From Elymus sibiricus (lineage: Eukaryota > Streptophyta > Magnoliopsida > Poales > Poaceae), in contig CM077667.1 in the NCBI GenBank assembly GCA_039707655.1, forward strand, positions 543,348,222 to 543,412,221: a stretch of 64,000 nt of DNA. The letters run 5' to 3'. This document shows positions 47,223-58,083 of this stretch, one piece after another. Under the pieces are notes generated by a model. That model was not told the DNA's origin, searched no databases, and was given only the letters and a program-made list of their open reading frames with translations. The first letter of the stretch is position 1. Each line of letters starts with the position of its first letter. The position numbers and the translations under genes were made by a program.

Positions 47223-48254
47223 GTCATCACCCTTGATAAGCAAGGTGCCGTTCTTCTCTCCCAAGCATGTGTATCGTTGTTCAATCATAGGGTCTGTTTG
47301 GATCAATGCCATGGAGCGCCCATCCAAAAAGATGGTGTTGACTTTGTCTTGGTAGTTGTTTGGATCAACGCCAAAGTTTTGGTGTGTCAAGCCCTCCTTG
47401 CCTTCTCTGGTTCTGTTCTTCTCTTGTTTTTTGGCGAGATGGGAGCGGCGAGAATGTCCGACGATTATTTGGGTCGCCACTGTTTGGCGCAAACGCAACA
47501 ACCTCTTGGCTGTCTTCTGCTGACTCCGTGGTTCTAGCCTGGTTATCAGAGGCCTCGTTCCGTCCTCGTGCCATCTTCGGATCTCTAGCTGGCTTCCATC
47601 CAATTGTAGGCAGAGCAACACTAGGCTGCCTTCGGCATCAATGCTAAGGTATGGCACGTCATAAGTATCGGGACGGACAAGGTCGCCCGGCCTGACGTTA
47701 TGTAGCCTTGTAATGGAGAAGTGGTCGGTCTTGGCATTGACATCAAGCGTGTAGAACCCTGATCCACCACCAATGAACCAGTGTGCGGCGCCATCACACA
47801 CAACGGCTTCGTGCTGCCTGAGCATGGCCCCGATGTGGTCCTTATGCTCCACACCGATGTAGAACGTGTAGAGAAGGTACGGTGTCAATCCCCTCTGAAT
47901 GAAAATTATTAGCACCTTGAAGAAGGGAAGCTTGGCTTCGTGCTCCGAACACGAATAGTCTGCGTCGGTCACAATGGCATAACCAACCAAGCAATCCGGG
48001 TCACGCCAATTGTGCTCTAGACCGGGGAGCGACTTGTACTTGCTGGTGAGAAGGTTGCACACGATCAGGAGGCCACCCTTGCGCACGAGGAGGAGACCGT
48101 GGTGCGAGGTGAGCGGCACGGCGGAGTCGTCCATGCCAGGGATGAAATAGCTGAGAAGGCGACAACCAGGGCCAAACACCGGGCGCGGCCCCGGAACCAA
48201 GCACGTCTCTCGGAGACCTCCTCCATGGCGCCGCTTTGGTTTCTGAGTGAAGAA
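47223..48254 (-). pseudogene. F-box-associated (grass kelch/DUF-type) protein, middle part
   Basis: The minus strand reads without a stop from the CACTA boundary (FFTQKPKRRHGGGLRETCLV) through GMDDSAVPLTSHHGLLLVRK, HWFIGGGSGFYTLDV and DTYDVPYLSIDAEGSLVLLC to LLIKGDD at the Gypsy boundary. The pattern is that of the C-terminal domain of grass F-box proteins (HGLLL..., CDGAAHWF, W-rich blades). The F-box itself would lie upstream and is missing: CACTA DNA begins at 48255. The extra 13 residues to 48293 are CACTA sequence. The C-terminus continues at 37132-36975. Confidence 0.8.
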
Positions 48255-48535
48255 CACTAGTAGAAAACAGGGCTTTGAAACGGGCTCTGGCATTAGTCCC
48301 GGTCGTGTTACGAACCGGGACTGATGGGTGCATCAGTCCCGGTTCGTGAGGCCAGGGCGCCGGCTGGGCCTCGGCGGGAACCAGTCCCGGTTCGTGTGAC
48401 ACCTTTAGTCCCGGTTCCAGACACGAACCGGGACTAAAGGGCCCCGCTCCTGGACGAGCCCCTTTAGTCCCTCTCGGTGGCTGGAATCGGGACTAAAGAG
48501 GCACCTTTAGTCCCGGTGCTAGCCACCAACCGGGA
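48255..48535 (+). repeat. CACTA terminal and subterminal repeats
   Basis: After CACTAGTAG, copies of TTTAGTCCCGGTT or AACCGGGACTAAA occur in both orientations, partly palindromic. In En/Spm elements such repeats bind the TNPA-type protein. Confidence 0.88.
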
Positions 48536-48973
48536 CTTATACAACGCCTATATATATGCTCGCCCCTGCCCGCTCACTCCTCTGTTTTTTGGCCGGGCGG
48601 CGTTTGGGAGGTGTGTTGCTCTTTGTTCTCACCTCCTATGCACATGAGGTGTTCGATGAAATGCCGCAGCCACACTTAAGTTTTCTCCTCTCCAAACTCG
48701 ACCTCCAAGCTACATTTTCCCTAAGATTTGTTTAGGTTTTGCGGTACACCAACTACACAAGTGTTCTAAAAGGTTAACGACTTCATCGTTTTATCTCTCA
48801 CTGCTAGTTTAGCTCATTTCACATGCTCTAGAAGTATGAATTTTATGTATTTATTTTGGTCACTACTGTACTTTGGTTTTAATGTGATGATGAACTTCTA
48901 TTAATTTGGTCACTTCTCTATTCATGATATTTTGTAATGGTTTTTGATACACTTAATTATATAATGCACGCAA

Positions 48974-51900
48974 ATGAACCGGCAATGGATGTACGGTGAC
49001 CGACGGACCTCCGAGTACATTAAGGGCCTGCATAATTTTCTCGAAGTGGCTGAGGCAACCAAGCAGAATGGTTTTATGTATTGTCCATGTACTATCTGTG
49101 GGAATACGAAGGATTACTCTAACTCGAAAACCCTTCACGTTCACCTGCTTGAGAAGGGTTTCATGCCACACTATAATGTTTGGACCAAGCACGGAGAAAG
49201 AGGGGTTATGATGGAAGACAACGAAGAAGAAGAGGATGATGACAACTATCCGCCTCCTGAATACGGTGATGCTGCAATGGGGGAAGCTGAAGATCAAGAG
49301 AAAAAACCAGATGATGTGCCCGATGATGATCTTCGCCGGGTTATTGTTGATGCGAAGAGACAATGCCAAAGTGAAAGGGAGAAGTTGAAGTTCGATCGCA
49401 TGTTAGAGGATCACAAAAAAGGGTTGTACCCAAATTGCGAAAATGACAACACAAAGCTCGGTACCACACTGGAATTGCTGCAATGAAAGGCAGAGAATGG
49501 TGTATCTCACAAGGCATTTGAAAAGGTGCTGAAAATAATGAACAATAAGTTTCCAAAGGACAACGAATTGCCCGACAATACATACGAAGCAAAGAAGGTT
49601 GTCTGCCCTCTAGGATTGGAGGTGCAGAAGATACATGCATGCCCTAATGACTGCATCCTCTACCGCGGTGCGTACGAGGATTTGAACGCATGCCTGGTAT
49701 GTTGTGCATTGCGGTATAAGATCAGACTAGATGACCCTGGTGATGTTGAGGGCCAGCGCACCGGGAAGAGGGTTCCTGCGAAGGTGATGTGGTATGCTCC
49801 TATAATACCACGGTTGAAACGTTTGTTCAGAAACAAAGAGCATGCCAAGTTGATGCGATGGCACAAGGAAGTCCGTAAGAAAGACGGGAAGTTGAGAGCA
49901 CCCGGTGATGGGTCGCAGTGGAGAAAGATCGAGAAAAAGTGGGGGGGACTTTACAGGTGACCCAAGGAACGTATGGTTTGGTTTAAGTGCAAATGGCGTT
50001 AATCCTTTTAGGGATCAGAGCAGCAAGCATAGCACATGGCCTGTAACTCTATGTATGTATAACCTTCCTCCTTGGTTGTGCATGAAGCGGAAGTTCATTA
50101 TGATGCCAGTGCTCATCCAAGGCCCTAAGCAACCCGGCAATGACATTGATGTGTACCTAAGGCCATTAGTTGATGAACTTTTACTACTGTGGAATGGAAA
50201 AGGTGTACGTGTGTGGGATGAGAACGAACAGGAGGAATTTGACCTATATGCGTTGCTGTTTGTAACCATCAATGATTCGCCTGCTCTCAGTAACCTTTCA
50301 GGACAGACAAACAAGGGATACCACGCATGCACGCACTGTTTAGATGACACCGATAGTATATATTTGGACAAATGCAGGAAGAATGTGTACCTGGGGCATC
50401 GTCAGTTTCTTCCGACCAACCATCAATGTCGAAAGAAAGGAAAGCATTTCAAAGGTGAGGCAGATCACCGGAAGAAGCCTGCCCTCCGTACTGGTGATCA
50501 CATACTTGATATGGTCAATGATTTACAAGTAATCTTTGGAAAGGGTCCTGGCGGACTATCTGTTCCGAATGACGCTGAGGGACGCGCACCCATGTGGAAG
50601 AAGAAATCTATATTTTGGGACCTACCCTATTGGAAAGAGCTAGAGGTCCGCTCTGCAATCGACGTGATGCACGTGACGAAGAATCTTTGTGTGAGCCTGC
50701 TAGGCTTCTTGGGAGTGTATGGGATGACAAAACATACACCGGAGGCACGGGAGGACCAGCAACGTGCGCACGAAAAAGACGGCATGCATCCAAAGCAGTA
50801 TGAAGGTCCTGCCAGCTACGCTCTTACCAAAGAAGAGAAGGAAATCTTATTTGAATGCCTGCTCAGTATGAAGGTCCCATCTGGCTTCTCGTCGAATACA
50901 AAGGGAATAATAAATATGGCAGAGAAAAAGTTCCAGAACCTAAAGTCTCATGACTGCCACGTGATTATGACGCAACTGCTTCCGGTTGCATTGAGGGGGC
51001 TTCTACCGGAAAATGTTCGATTAGCCATTGTGAAGCTACGTGCATTCCTCAATGCAATCTCTCAGAAGGTAATCGATCCAGAAATCCTACCAAGGATAAA
51101 GAGTGATTTGGTGCAATGTCTTGTCAGTTTCGAGCTGGTGTTCCCACCATCCTTCTTCAATATCATGACGCACGTCCTAGTTCATCTAGTCGACGAGATT
51201 GCCATTTTGGGCCCTGTATTTCTACACAACATGTTCCCCTTTGAGAGGTTCATGGGAGTCTTAAAGAAATATGTTCGTAACCGTGCTAGGCCAGAAGGAA
51301 GCATCTCCATGGGCCATCAAACAGAGGAAAGCATTGGGTTTTGTGTTGACTTTATTCCTGACCTTAAGCCGATTGGTCTCCCTCAATCGCGGTATGAGGG
51401 GAGACTGACTGGAAAAGGCATGCTAGGAGCGAATTCAATAATATGTAGGGACGGGCATTCTTGGTCTCAAGCACACTACACTATTCTACAGAATTCTACC
51501 TTGGTGACCCCGTATGTCATTGAACACAAGAATATTCTGCGCTCCAAACACCCGGAGCAGTGTGACGACTGGATTACATGTGAACACATCAGGAGTTTCC
51601 GCAGTTGGTTGCAAACACATCTCATGGGTAACACCACTGTTGCAGATGAGCTGTACTCGTTGGCCAGGGGACCATCTTCGACTATATTGACTTACAAAGG
51701 GTACGAGATAAATGGGAATACATTTTACACGATCGCCCAAGATCAAAAGAGCACCAACCAAAACAGTGGTGTCCGCTTTCATGCAACAATCACCAATGGG
51801 GCAAAGGACACATATTATGGTTACATAGAGGAGATATGGGAACTTGACTATGTACATGAATTTAAGGTCCCTTTGTTTCGGTGCAAATGGGTCAATCTGT

Positions 51901-52160
51901 CAGGAGGCGGGGTACATGTAGACCCGTAGTATGGAATGACAACAGTGGATCTGAACAATCTTGGGTACACAGACGAACCATTCGTCCTAGCCAATGATGT
52001 GGCGCAGGTTTTCTATGTGAAGGACATGTCTACCAAACCGAGAAAAAGAAAAGATAAGGAAGCGAATACATCATATGATGAGCCAAAGCGCCACATAGTT
52101 CTTTCAGGGAAAAGAGACATCGTGGGAGTGGAGGGCAAGACAGACATGTCTGAAGATTAG
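48974..52160 (+). pseudogene. CACTA TNP2 transposase (Transposase-associated, Transposase_21, DUF4218)
   Basis: The start MNRQWMYGDRRTSEYIKGLH is the transposase-associated zinc region (CPCTICGN). A TGA (49484-49486) then interrupts the frame, which continues (FEKVLKIMNNKFPKDNEL; CPNDCILYRG) to about 49945. There a G-run (49938-49944) shifts the frame. The rest reads VWFGLSANGVNPF, YNLPPWLC, KRKFIMMPVLIQGP, NKGYHACTHCLD, KKSIFWDLPYW, IDVMHVTKNLCVSLLGFLG, then DUF4218 (LPVALRGLLPENVR; FFNIMTHVLVHLVDE; MFPFERFMGVLKKYVRNR). A TAG at 51927-51929 precedes the last 74 codons (YGMTTVDLNNLGY). Three lesions make it inactive. Confidence 0.9.
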
Positions 52161-52165
52161 GAAAA

Positions 52166-53285
52166 GCTAAGAAAAGTTTTGAAAAGTGATGATGTGGATT
52201 ACAATGGTGCATATTGAATGCATAAAAAGTCTTGAGTTGAAATATGTTTAAAAATTTGAAATCCTTTTGTAATTGATGAGTTTTCGTCCAAAACCCTCAC
52301 ACTTCGAAAGAGATTGTTCATTTTATACACGAAGTGCATCCAGTTTTTGATGTAACCCTCTCAACTTTTTAGCAGATGCTATGTGGGTGAAATGATGATA
52401 CCATGCCAACTTTCAACCATTTCAGAGTTCATTTGCAGCGCTTTTCAATTCAGGGTCATCTTAGCTCAAAATAAATCATGAAATGCATGAAAAATAGCAA
52501 ATGAAGTCAGAAAAGGTTTGAAAAGTTATGATGTGGCTTTGAATGGTGCATATTGAATGCATAAAAAGTCTTGAGTTGAAATATGTTTAAAAATTTGAAA
52601 TCCTTTTGTAACTGATGAGTTTTCGTCCAAAACCCTGACACTTCGAAAGAGATTGTTCATTTTGTACAAGAAGTGCATCCAGTTTTTTCCGTAACCCTCT
52701 CAACTTTTTAGCACATGCTATGTGGGTGAAATGATGATACCATGTCTACTTTCAACCATTTCAGAGTTCATTTGTAGTGCTTTTCAATTCAGGGTCATCT
52801 TAGCTCAAAATAAATCATGAAATGCATGAAAAATAGCAAATGAAGTCAGAAAAGGTTTGAAAAGTGATGATGTGGCTTTGAATGGAGCATATTGAATGCA
52901 TAAAAAGTCTTGAGTTGAAATATGTTTAAAAAATTGAAATCCTTTTGTAACTGATGAGTTTTCGTCCAAAACCCTAACACTTCGAAAGAGATTGTTCATT
53001 TTGTACACGAAGTGCATCCAGTTTTTGCCGTAACCCTCTCAACTTTTTAGCACCTGCTATGTGGGTGAAATGATGATACCATGCCAGCTTTCAACCATTT
53101 CAGAGTTCATTTGCAGTGTTTTTCAATTCAGGGTCATCTTAGCTCAAAATAAATCATGAAATGCATGAAAAATAGTAAATGAGGTCAGAAAAGGGTTGAA
53201 AAGTGATGATGTGGCTTTGAATGGTGCATATTGAATGCAGAAAAAGTCTTGAGTTGAAATATGTTTAAAAAATTGAAATCCCTTT
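52166..53285 (+). repeat. 339-bp tandem repeat, about 3.3 copies
   Basis: The marker GATGTGG begins at 52191, 52530, 52869 and 53208, exactly 339 bases apart. Units carry GAATGCATAAAAAGTCTTGAG and CATCCAGTTTTT and differ by a few substitutions. The array follows the TNP2 stop directly. Confidence 0.92.
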
Positions 53286-53589
53286 GTAATAGACGTGTTT
53301 TCCCAAGGTTATTTGTAATAGACAATGCGGTCCGAGATAGACATCTTCCAAAAGTTATTTTTGTTAAAAACTTTAATAGCAAAAAGAATATTCATAAAGT
53401 ATTTTTTGTTAAGAACTTTTAATATGCAAAAAAATAACATAAAAAATAGCAAAAATGAACATAGATGCGCTTATAGGGACAATTCGACCTGAAATCAGAG
53501 TGAAATTCACTTTGATTTCAGATCAAATTTCCCGTATAAGGGCATCTATTTTCACTTTGAGAGGAACTCAACAAGGCAGAGAGGGGCGG

Positions 53590-53905
53590 CTTATAAGCCG
53601 GTCCGAGCGCCCCTCGTTTGGCGAGGTGGGACTAAACTCCCACCACAGCCAGGACCAACCCTTTAGTCCCGGTTGGTGGCTACAACTGGGACCAATGCAG
53701 CCCTTTGGTCCCGGTAGGTGTCTCCAACCGGGACTAATGCCGCCCTTTCGTCCCAGTTGGGGCCACCAACCGGGACCAAAGGTCTCTGCTTCCCGCCCTT
53801 TGGGCTGCTGAAATTGACCTTTGGTCTCGGTTGGTGGCACCAACCGGGACGAAAGGGCGGCATTAGTCCCGGTTGGAGACACCAACCGGGACCAAAGGTG
53901 TTCGC
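53590..53905 (+). repeat. Internal set of CACTA subterminal repeats
   Basis: Alternating CCGGTTGGTGGC and GCCACCAACCGGGAC motifs with TTTAGTCCC/GGACCAAAGG, like those at 48290-48535. A short TATAAG stretch (53901-53906) and a GC-rich leader follow. There is no CACTA terminus beside it. Confidence 0.8.
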
Positions 53906-53984
53906 ATATAAGGCAGGACTTGCCGAAATTTCCCCCAATCTCTCCCATTCGCCCCGACGCCGACGCACTGCCCCGACGCCGCCG

Positions 53985-54610
53985 GGCTGCAGGAGCTCGC
54001 CGCCGCCCCCGAGCCCGTCCTCGTCGTCGCCGCCGTCCCCGAGCCCGTCCTCGTCGTCGCCACCGCCCCCGAGCCCGTCCTAACCGCCGCCCCCGAGCCC
54101 GTCGTCGCCGCCGCCCACGAGCCTGACCTCGCCGCCGCCCCGAGCCCATCCCCGCGCGCCTCCTCGCCGCCGCCCTGAGCCCGTCCACGCGCGCCTCCTC
54201 GTCCTCGTCGACGTCGTCGCCGCCCCCGACGCCGGACGCCGCCCGCGCCACCTCCCCGAGCCCCGTCGTCGCCGCCCGCGCCTCCTCCCCGAGCACGTCG
54301 TCGCCGGTGAGCTCCTGCCCCCTCCTCCGGGGCCACCGCGGCCACAGCGGCCGCGTGCGCCGGCGCCGCTGACCTGCCCCAGTCCTCGCACGCGTTTTAT
54401 TTTTTTTGTTTGTTTTACTATTTTTATTAGTTGTTTTATTTTATTTTATTAGTTGTTTTAGTTTGTTTTATCAATTTGTTGTTTTAGTTGTTTTAGTTGT
54501 AAAAAAAAATTAGTTGTTTTAGTCGGCGAACCCGAGGAGTCCCCGAGGATCGCCGGGGAGGAGTCCCCGACGATCGCCGGGGAGGAGTCCCCGACGATCG
54601 CTTAAGTAGA
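53985..54610 (+). repeat. GC-rich minisatellite and low-complexity leader
   Basis: CCGCCCCCGAGCCCGTCCTCGTCGTCG-type units repeat at 54000-54300, a T-rich stretch spans 54395-54520, and a 27-base GGGGAGGAGTCCCCGACGATCGCC unit repeats at 54530-54600. The ORFs here are composition artefacts. Confidence 0.7.
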
Positions 54611-54732
54611 AAATGTGTCATTGTTGTTAAATATGTTATTATTGTCATAGTTGTCAAATGCAATCATCTTTATTAAAGTTTATTAAATAGTAGGAATTTA
54701 AATAGTTGTAAAATTTGTTCTTGACGTCGACG

Positions 54733-55136
54733 ATGCCCGTCCCGCATCCTCGTCATCGACTCGTCGCCGGCGACCACCTGCTTGAGAGGCGCCATGTCCG
54801 GGACTGGGCTCCGCCGGGCTGGCACTGGGAGGTGCTGCCTTCCGGGGCGCCCAGCTTGGTGAGGAATGAGGGTCCCGTCGTCGACCCGGAGGTTCTTTGG
54901 TGGCGGTCGCGTGGACCACTGTCGGTGCAGAGGGAGCCGACCCCCGCGGAGGTGGTACGTCGCCGTATTAGGGAGGAGGACGAGCACGTCCGATGCTACA
55001 TGGTTGCGTTGGACACCAGGTTCTCCAATACCTAGCAGGTTCTTCAGGGATCTCACCCGAGCTATGATCCTGTCATAGTTCCTTCTCTTTGGGTGTCCAC
55101 CGCCTGCGCCGCGAGACGTCGACTATATCTGTATTA
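54733..55136 (+). pseudogene. CACTA-associated ORF, uncharacterised
   Basis: The frame MPVPHPRHRLVAGDHLLERR, with WAPPGWHWEVLPSGAPSLVR and PTPAEVVRRRIREEDEHVR, runs to a TAG (55034-55036) and continues QVLQGSHPSYDPVIVPSLWV to a TAG near 55136. I recall similar ORFs ahead of ORF1 in wheat CACTA elements. Function unknown. Confidence 0.5.
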
Positions 55137-55311
55137 GTGATATTATGTAATAATATTCGCGATGTATTAATGATAATATTCGATGATGTATTAACGATAC
55201 TATTCGATGATGTATTAGTGATATTATATGATCGTATTGTTGCATTGCCTTTTATTGATATGCATATCTCATGTTTGTATATTGCCATGTTGTATAATAT
55301 TTGCAGAAACT

Positions 55312-58005
55312 ATGGATCAAAAAGACTTAGAAAAAGAACAGTTGTTGGGGGATATAATCTGCGCCGGAGGTGATCCCTTGACGTATCTCAACGACACCGA
55401 TTATCAGGAAGGAGAGGATGACGGCTCCAGTGATCCAACAATGGAGGAGGAAGGAGATCATGACGGCTCCGGTGACCGAATGGCGGGGGAAGGAGATCAT
55501 GATCACGGCTCCGGTGACCGAACGGAGGAGGGAGCCTCAACTGTTTCAAAGTCCGACGAGGTAAGGAGACGAGGCCCGAAGAAAAGGTTGTGCCCGGATG
55601 AAAGGTTCACGATCACAGAAGTCGCGAAAGATGGCCAACCGATAGCTCCCAAGCGGACCCAGGACGCATTTGTACATCAGTGTGGAGTTGTTGTTAGGGA
55701 CTATGTCTCGATCAACACCCATCAATGGAATAAGAATAATAACGACCCTAAAGTTTCTTATGTCCATGATAGACTGAAAGATGATCTTTGGACCGAGCTG
55801 ATGGCAAATTTCAGCTTACCGCGAGAGGAGGTTCCGAATAACCCAGTTATAGAGCGAAAGGTCAAGGCGTTTGCTCTTAAGAAGATGGCAGAACTATTCA
55901 GGAAATGGAAGAAAGAGTTGAACACAAAGTTTGTCGAGAAAGAGGAGACTCCGAAATTTGTCGGTCGATATGAGAAGATAAGAGATCAATGGCCCGAATT
56001 TGTGGCCTACAAGAAATCGGAGAAGGGTAAGAAATGGTCACTGACAAACAAGAAAAATGCTGCAAGGAAGAAGTATCACCATCACACGGGGTCAGGTGGC
56101 TACTACAAAGCCCGGCAGTTGTGGGACAAAGCTGAGCAAGACCTGCTTGCTAAGAATGTCCAACCAGCGACATTGCACTGGCCAGATCGTTCAAGGACTT
56201 GGTTCTTCGGGGTTGGGGGAACTTTGGACCCAGAAACAGGGGAGTGTGTTTGGACTGACGAGCAACTTGCAATACCCTTCCGGAAGCTTCAGGCAGCAAT
56301 CAAGGCAGCGCAGGAAGGGACGTTCATTCCCGACAGAGAGAAGGACGAGCTGACAGAGGCCCTCGGGAATCCTGAACACCCTGGATGAACACGAGGCACA
56401 CCAGGCTCCGTTCCGTGGAAGCATGGGTTTCCCGACAGCGGTGGTTATAGAAGCCGAGAGAGAAAAAGGAAACATGAAGCATGCGAAATGCAGAAGCTCA
56501 GTGCAAGATTAGCAAAACTAGAGGAACTTGAGAGCCAGCGAGCTACCGGCCAACCATCTAAGCGGCACGAAGATCCTTCCTTCGACGCTACCCCACCATC
56601 TCAGCGGAGAAGTAGCGTGGCTTCCACGGAGCTCGTTCAGCCTGATTTCACGGCTCCTCGCTACCCCGTGGATAGTATCACGGCGGCTGAACATTGCGAG
56701 CTAATGATGAAATGCCAGAACCTGACCTTCAAGGCGGCGGTCGGCTCTGTTGTACCTCCTCGAGCTGAGGGAACTTTCCATTGCCGTCCGATTCCACATG
56801 GCTATGCTGTTGTGATGGTGGATGAAATAATGGATGGATTTGAGGGGCTGGAGCTTGACAACCCTACAGGTGAAGAGGTTATTATTCTTCTGGAAAATGC
56901 TTTGAGGAGTACCTGTCTATGGAGAAAAGAGTACATCAAGCTTCCAAACTGGACGCCTCAGCTGACTCAGCCTCCTCCGGCGCGTCAGGGAACTCCGCCT
57001 CCTCCTCCTCCTCCGGCGCGTCAGGGCACTCCGCCTCCTCCTCCTCCTCCGGCGCGTCAGGGCACTGCGCCGCCTCCTCCTCCTCCTCCGGCGCGTCAGG
57101 GCACTCCGCCTCCTCCTTCTCCTCCTCCGGCGCGTCAGGGCACTCCGCCTCCTCCTTCGCCTCCTCCGGCGCGTCAGGGCACTCCGCCTCCTCCTCTTCC
57201 TCCTCCGGCGCATCAGGGAACTACGCCTCCTCCGGCGCGTTAGCAACGGCGGAAGAGAGTCGCCGCCGCCGCTCCGGCGGCTAGCAGTACAATAGGAGGG
57301 AAGAAATACAAATTTGGTCCAAGCCTCAAGCCTCTTCCGAAGTTACCATATGACAGGACCGAAGAGGAAAACGCTGAAATCAGTGCAGCCGAAGTGAAGG
57401 CCCATTTTGCACGGAAAGATCAACCTCCGAAGGAAACGGTAGATCCGGTGAAAGCGAAGCGCACTCTGCATGCCCTGAAGCGACCACCACGGACTCGGCT
57501 ATCCAACTATGACCGCATAATTACTAAGACACATGCTGAAGCGCAGCAGACGGGAAGTACTTCCAGTGCTGCAAGAGACAAAAAACGAAGAAGTGGGAAA
57601 ACAATTCCCCAGCTCGGGGAACAGGAGAAGCAATCGTGCCCCCCGCTCAAGGTGTCTAGCGATATCGCTAATCATCCGGTGCTACTGCCCGGTACCACTC
57701 TTGATGATTACCTGCCCGATGATGTACAGTTTGAAACGGCTGAGGTAGCAGAGGAATTTAGATACGAGCACAGGAAGCCTCTCGTCAAACCTGATCATCC
57801 TCATCTAACAACGATGATGCAAAAATTGCATGAGAGGTACATGGAAACCTGCAGGAAGTCTGGGACCGACAGTTTGATGATCGGAATTAAAAAAGAGCAC
57901 GACTTCCCTGGAGTCGACCTGCTGCCTGTTGAATTTGTGGAGTTATTTCAGTTATACAATCAAGAGGCCCTCGACAAACAACTCATGACTTGCTACTGTC
58001 TATAA
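55312..58005 (+). pseudogene. CACTA ORF1 (plant transposase Ptta/En/Spm type), two stops
   Basis: The ATG at 55312 (MDQKDLEKEQLLGD), just after a TTTGCAG acceptor, opens a frame with an acidic repeat (GDHDGSGDR), RRGPKKRLCPDERF, then a Transposase_24-like region (GRYEKIRDQWPEFVAYKKSE; KKYHHHTGSGGYYKARQLWDK; WFFGVGGTLDPETGECVW). TGA at 56386-56388 and TAG at 57241-57243 interrupt the same frame. It resumes with KYKFGPSLKPLPKLPYD and LPDDVQFETAEVAEEF to 58005. Between them is a proline-rich repeat (56974-57240). In En/Spm this type of protein accompanies the transposase. Confidence 0.82.
56974..57240 (+). repeat. Proline-rich coding minisatellite in ORF1
   Basis: About seven units of 36-39 bases encode PPARQGTPPPPPP. 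Unit length stays a multiple of three, so the repeat expanded while the frame was still under constraint or by chance. Confidence 0.85.
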
Positions 58006-58083
58006 GTATTACTTCTATAATTAAGTCTCTAGCTCAGCTCGTTCATTGCATGTATATATAATTATCCTCACTATATTATGCAG

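Noticed and set aside
53568..54391. Arg/Gly-rich ORFs up to 242 aa
   Set aside because: They read through CACTA subterminal repeats and a GC minisatellite.
56917..57246. 109-aa minus ORF of RRRRR repeats
   Set aside because: Antisense of the proline-rich repeat.
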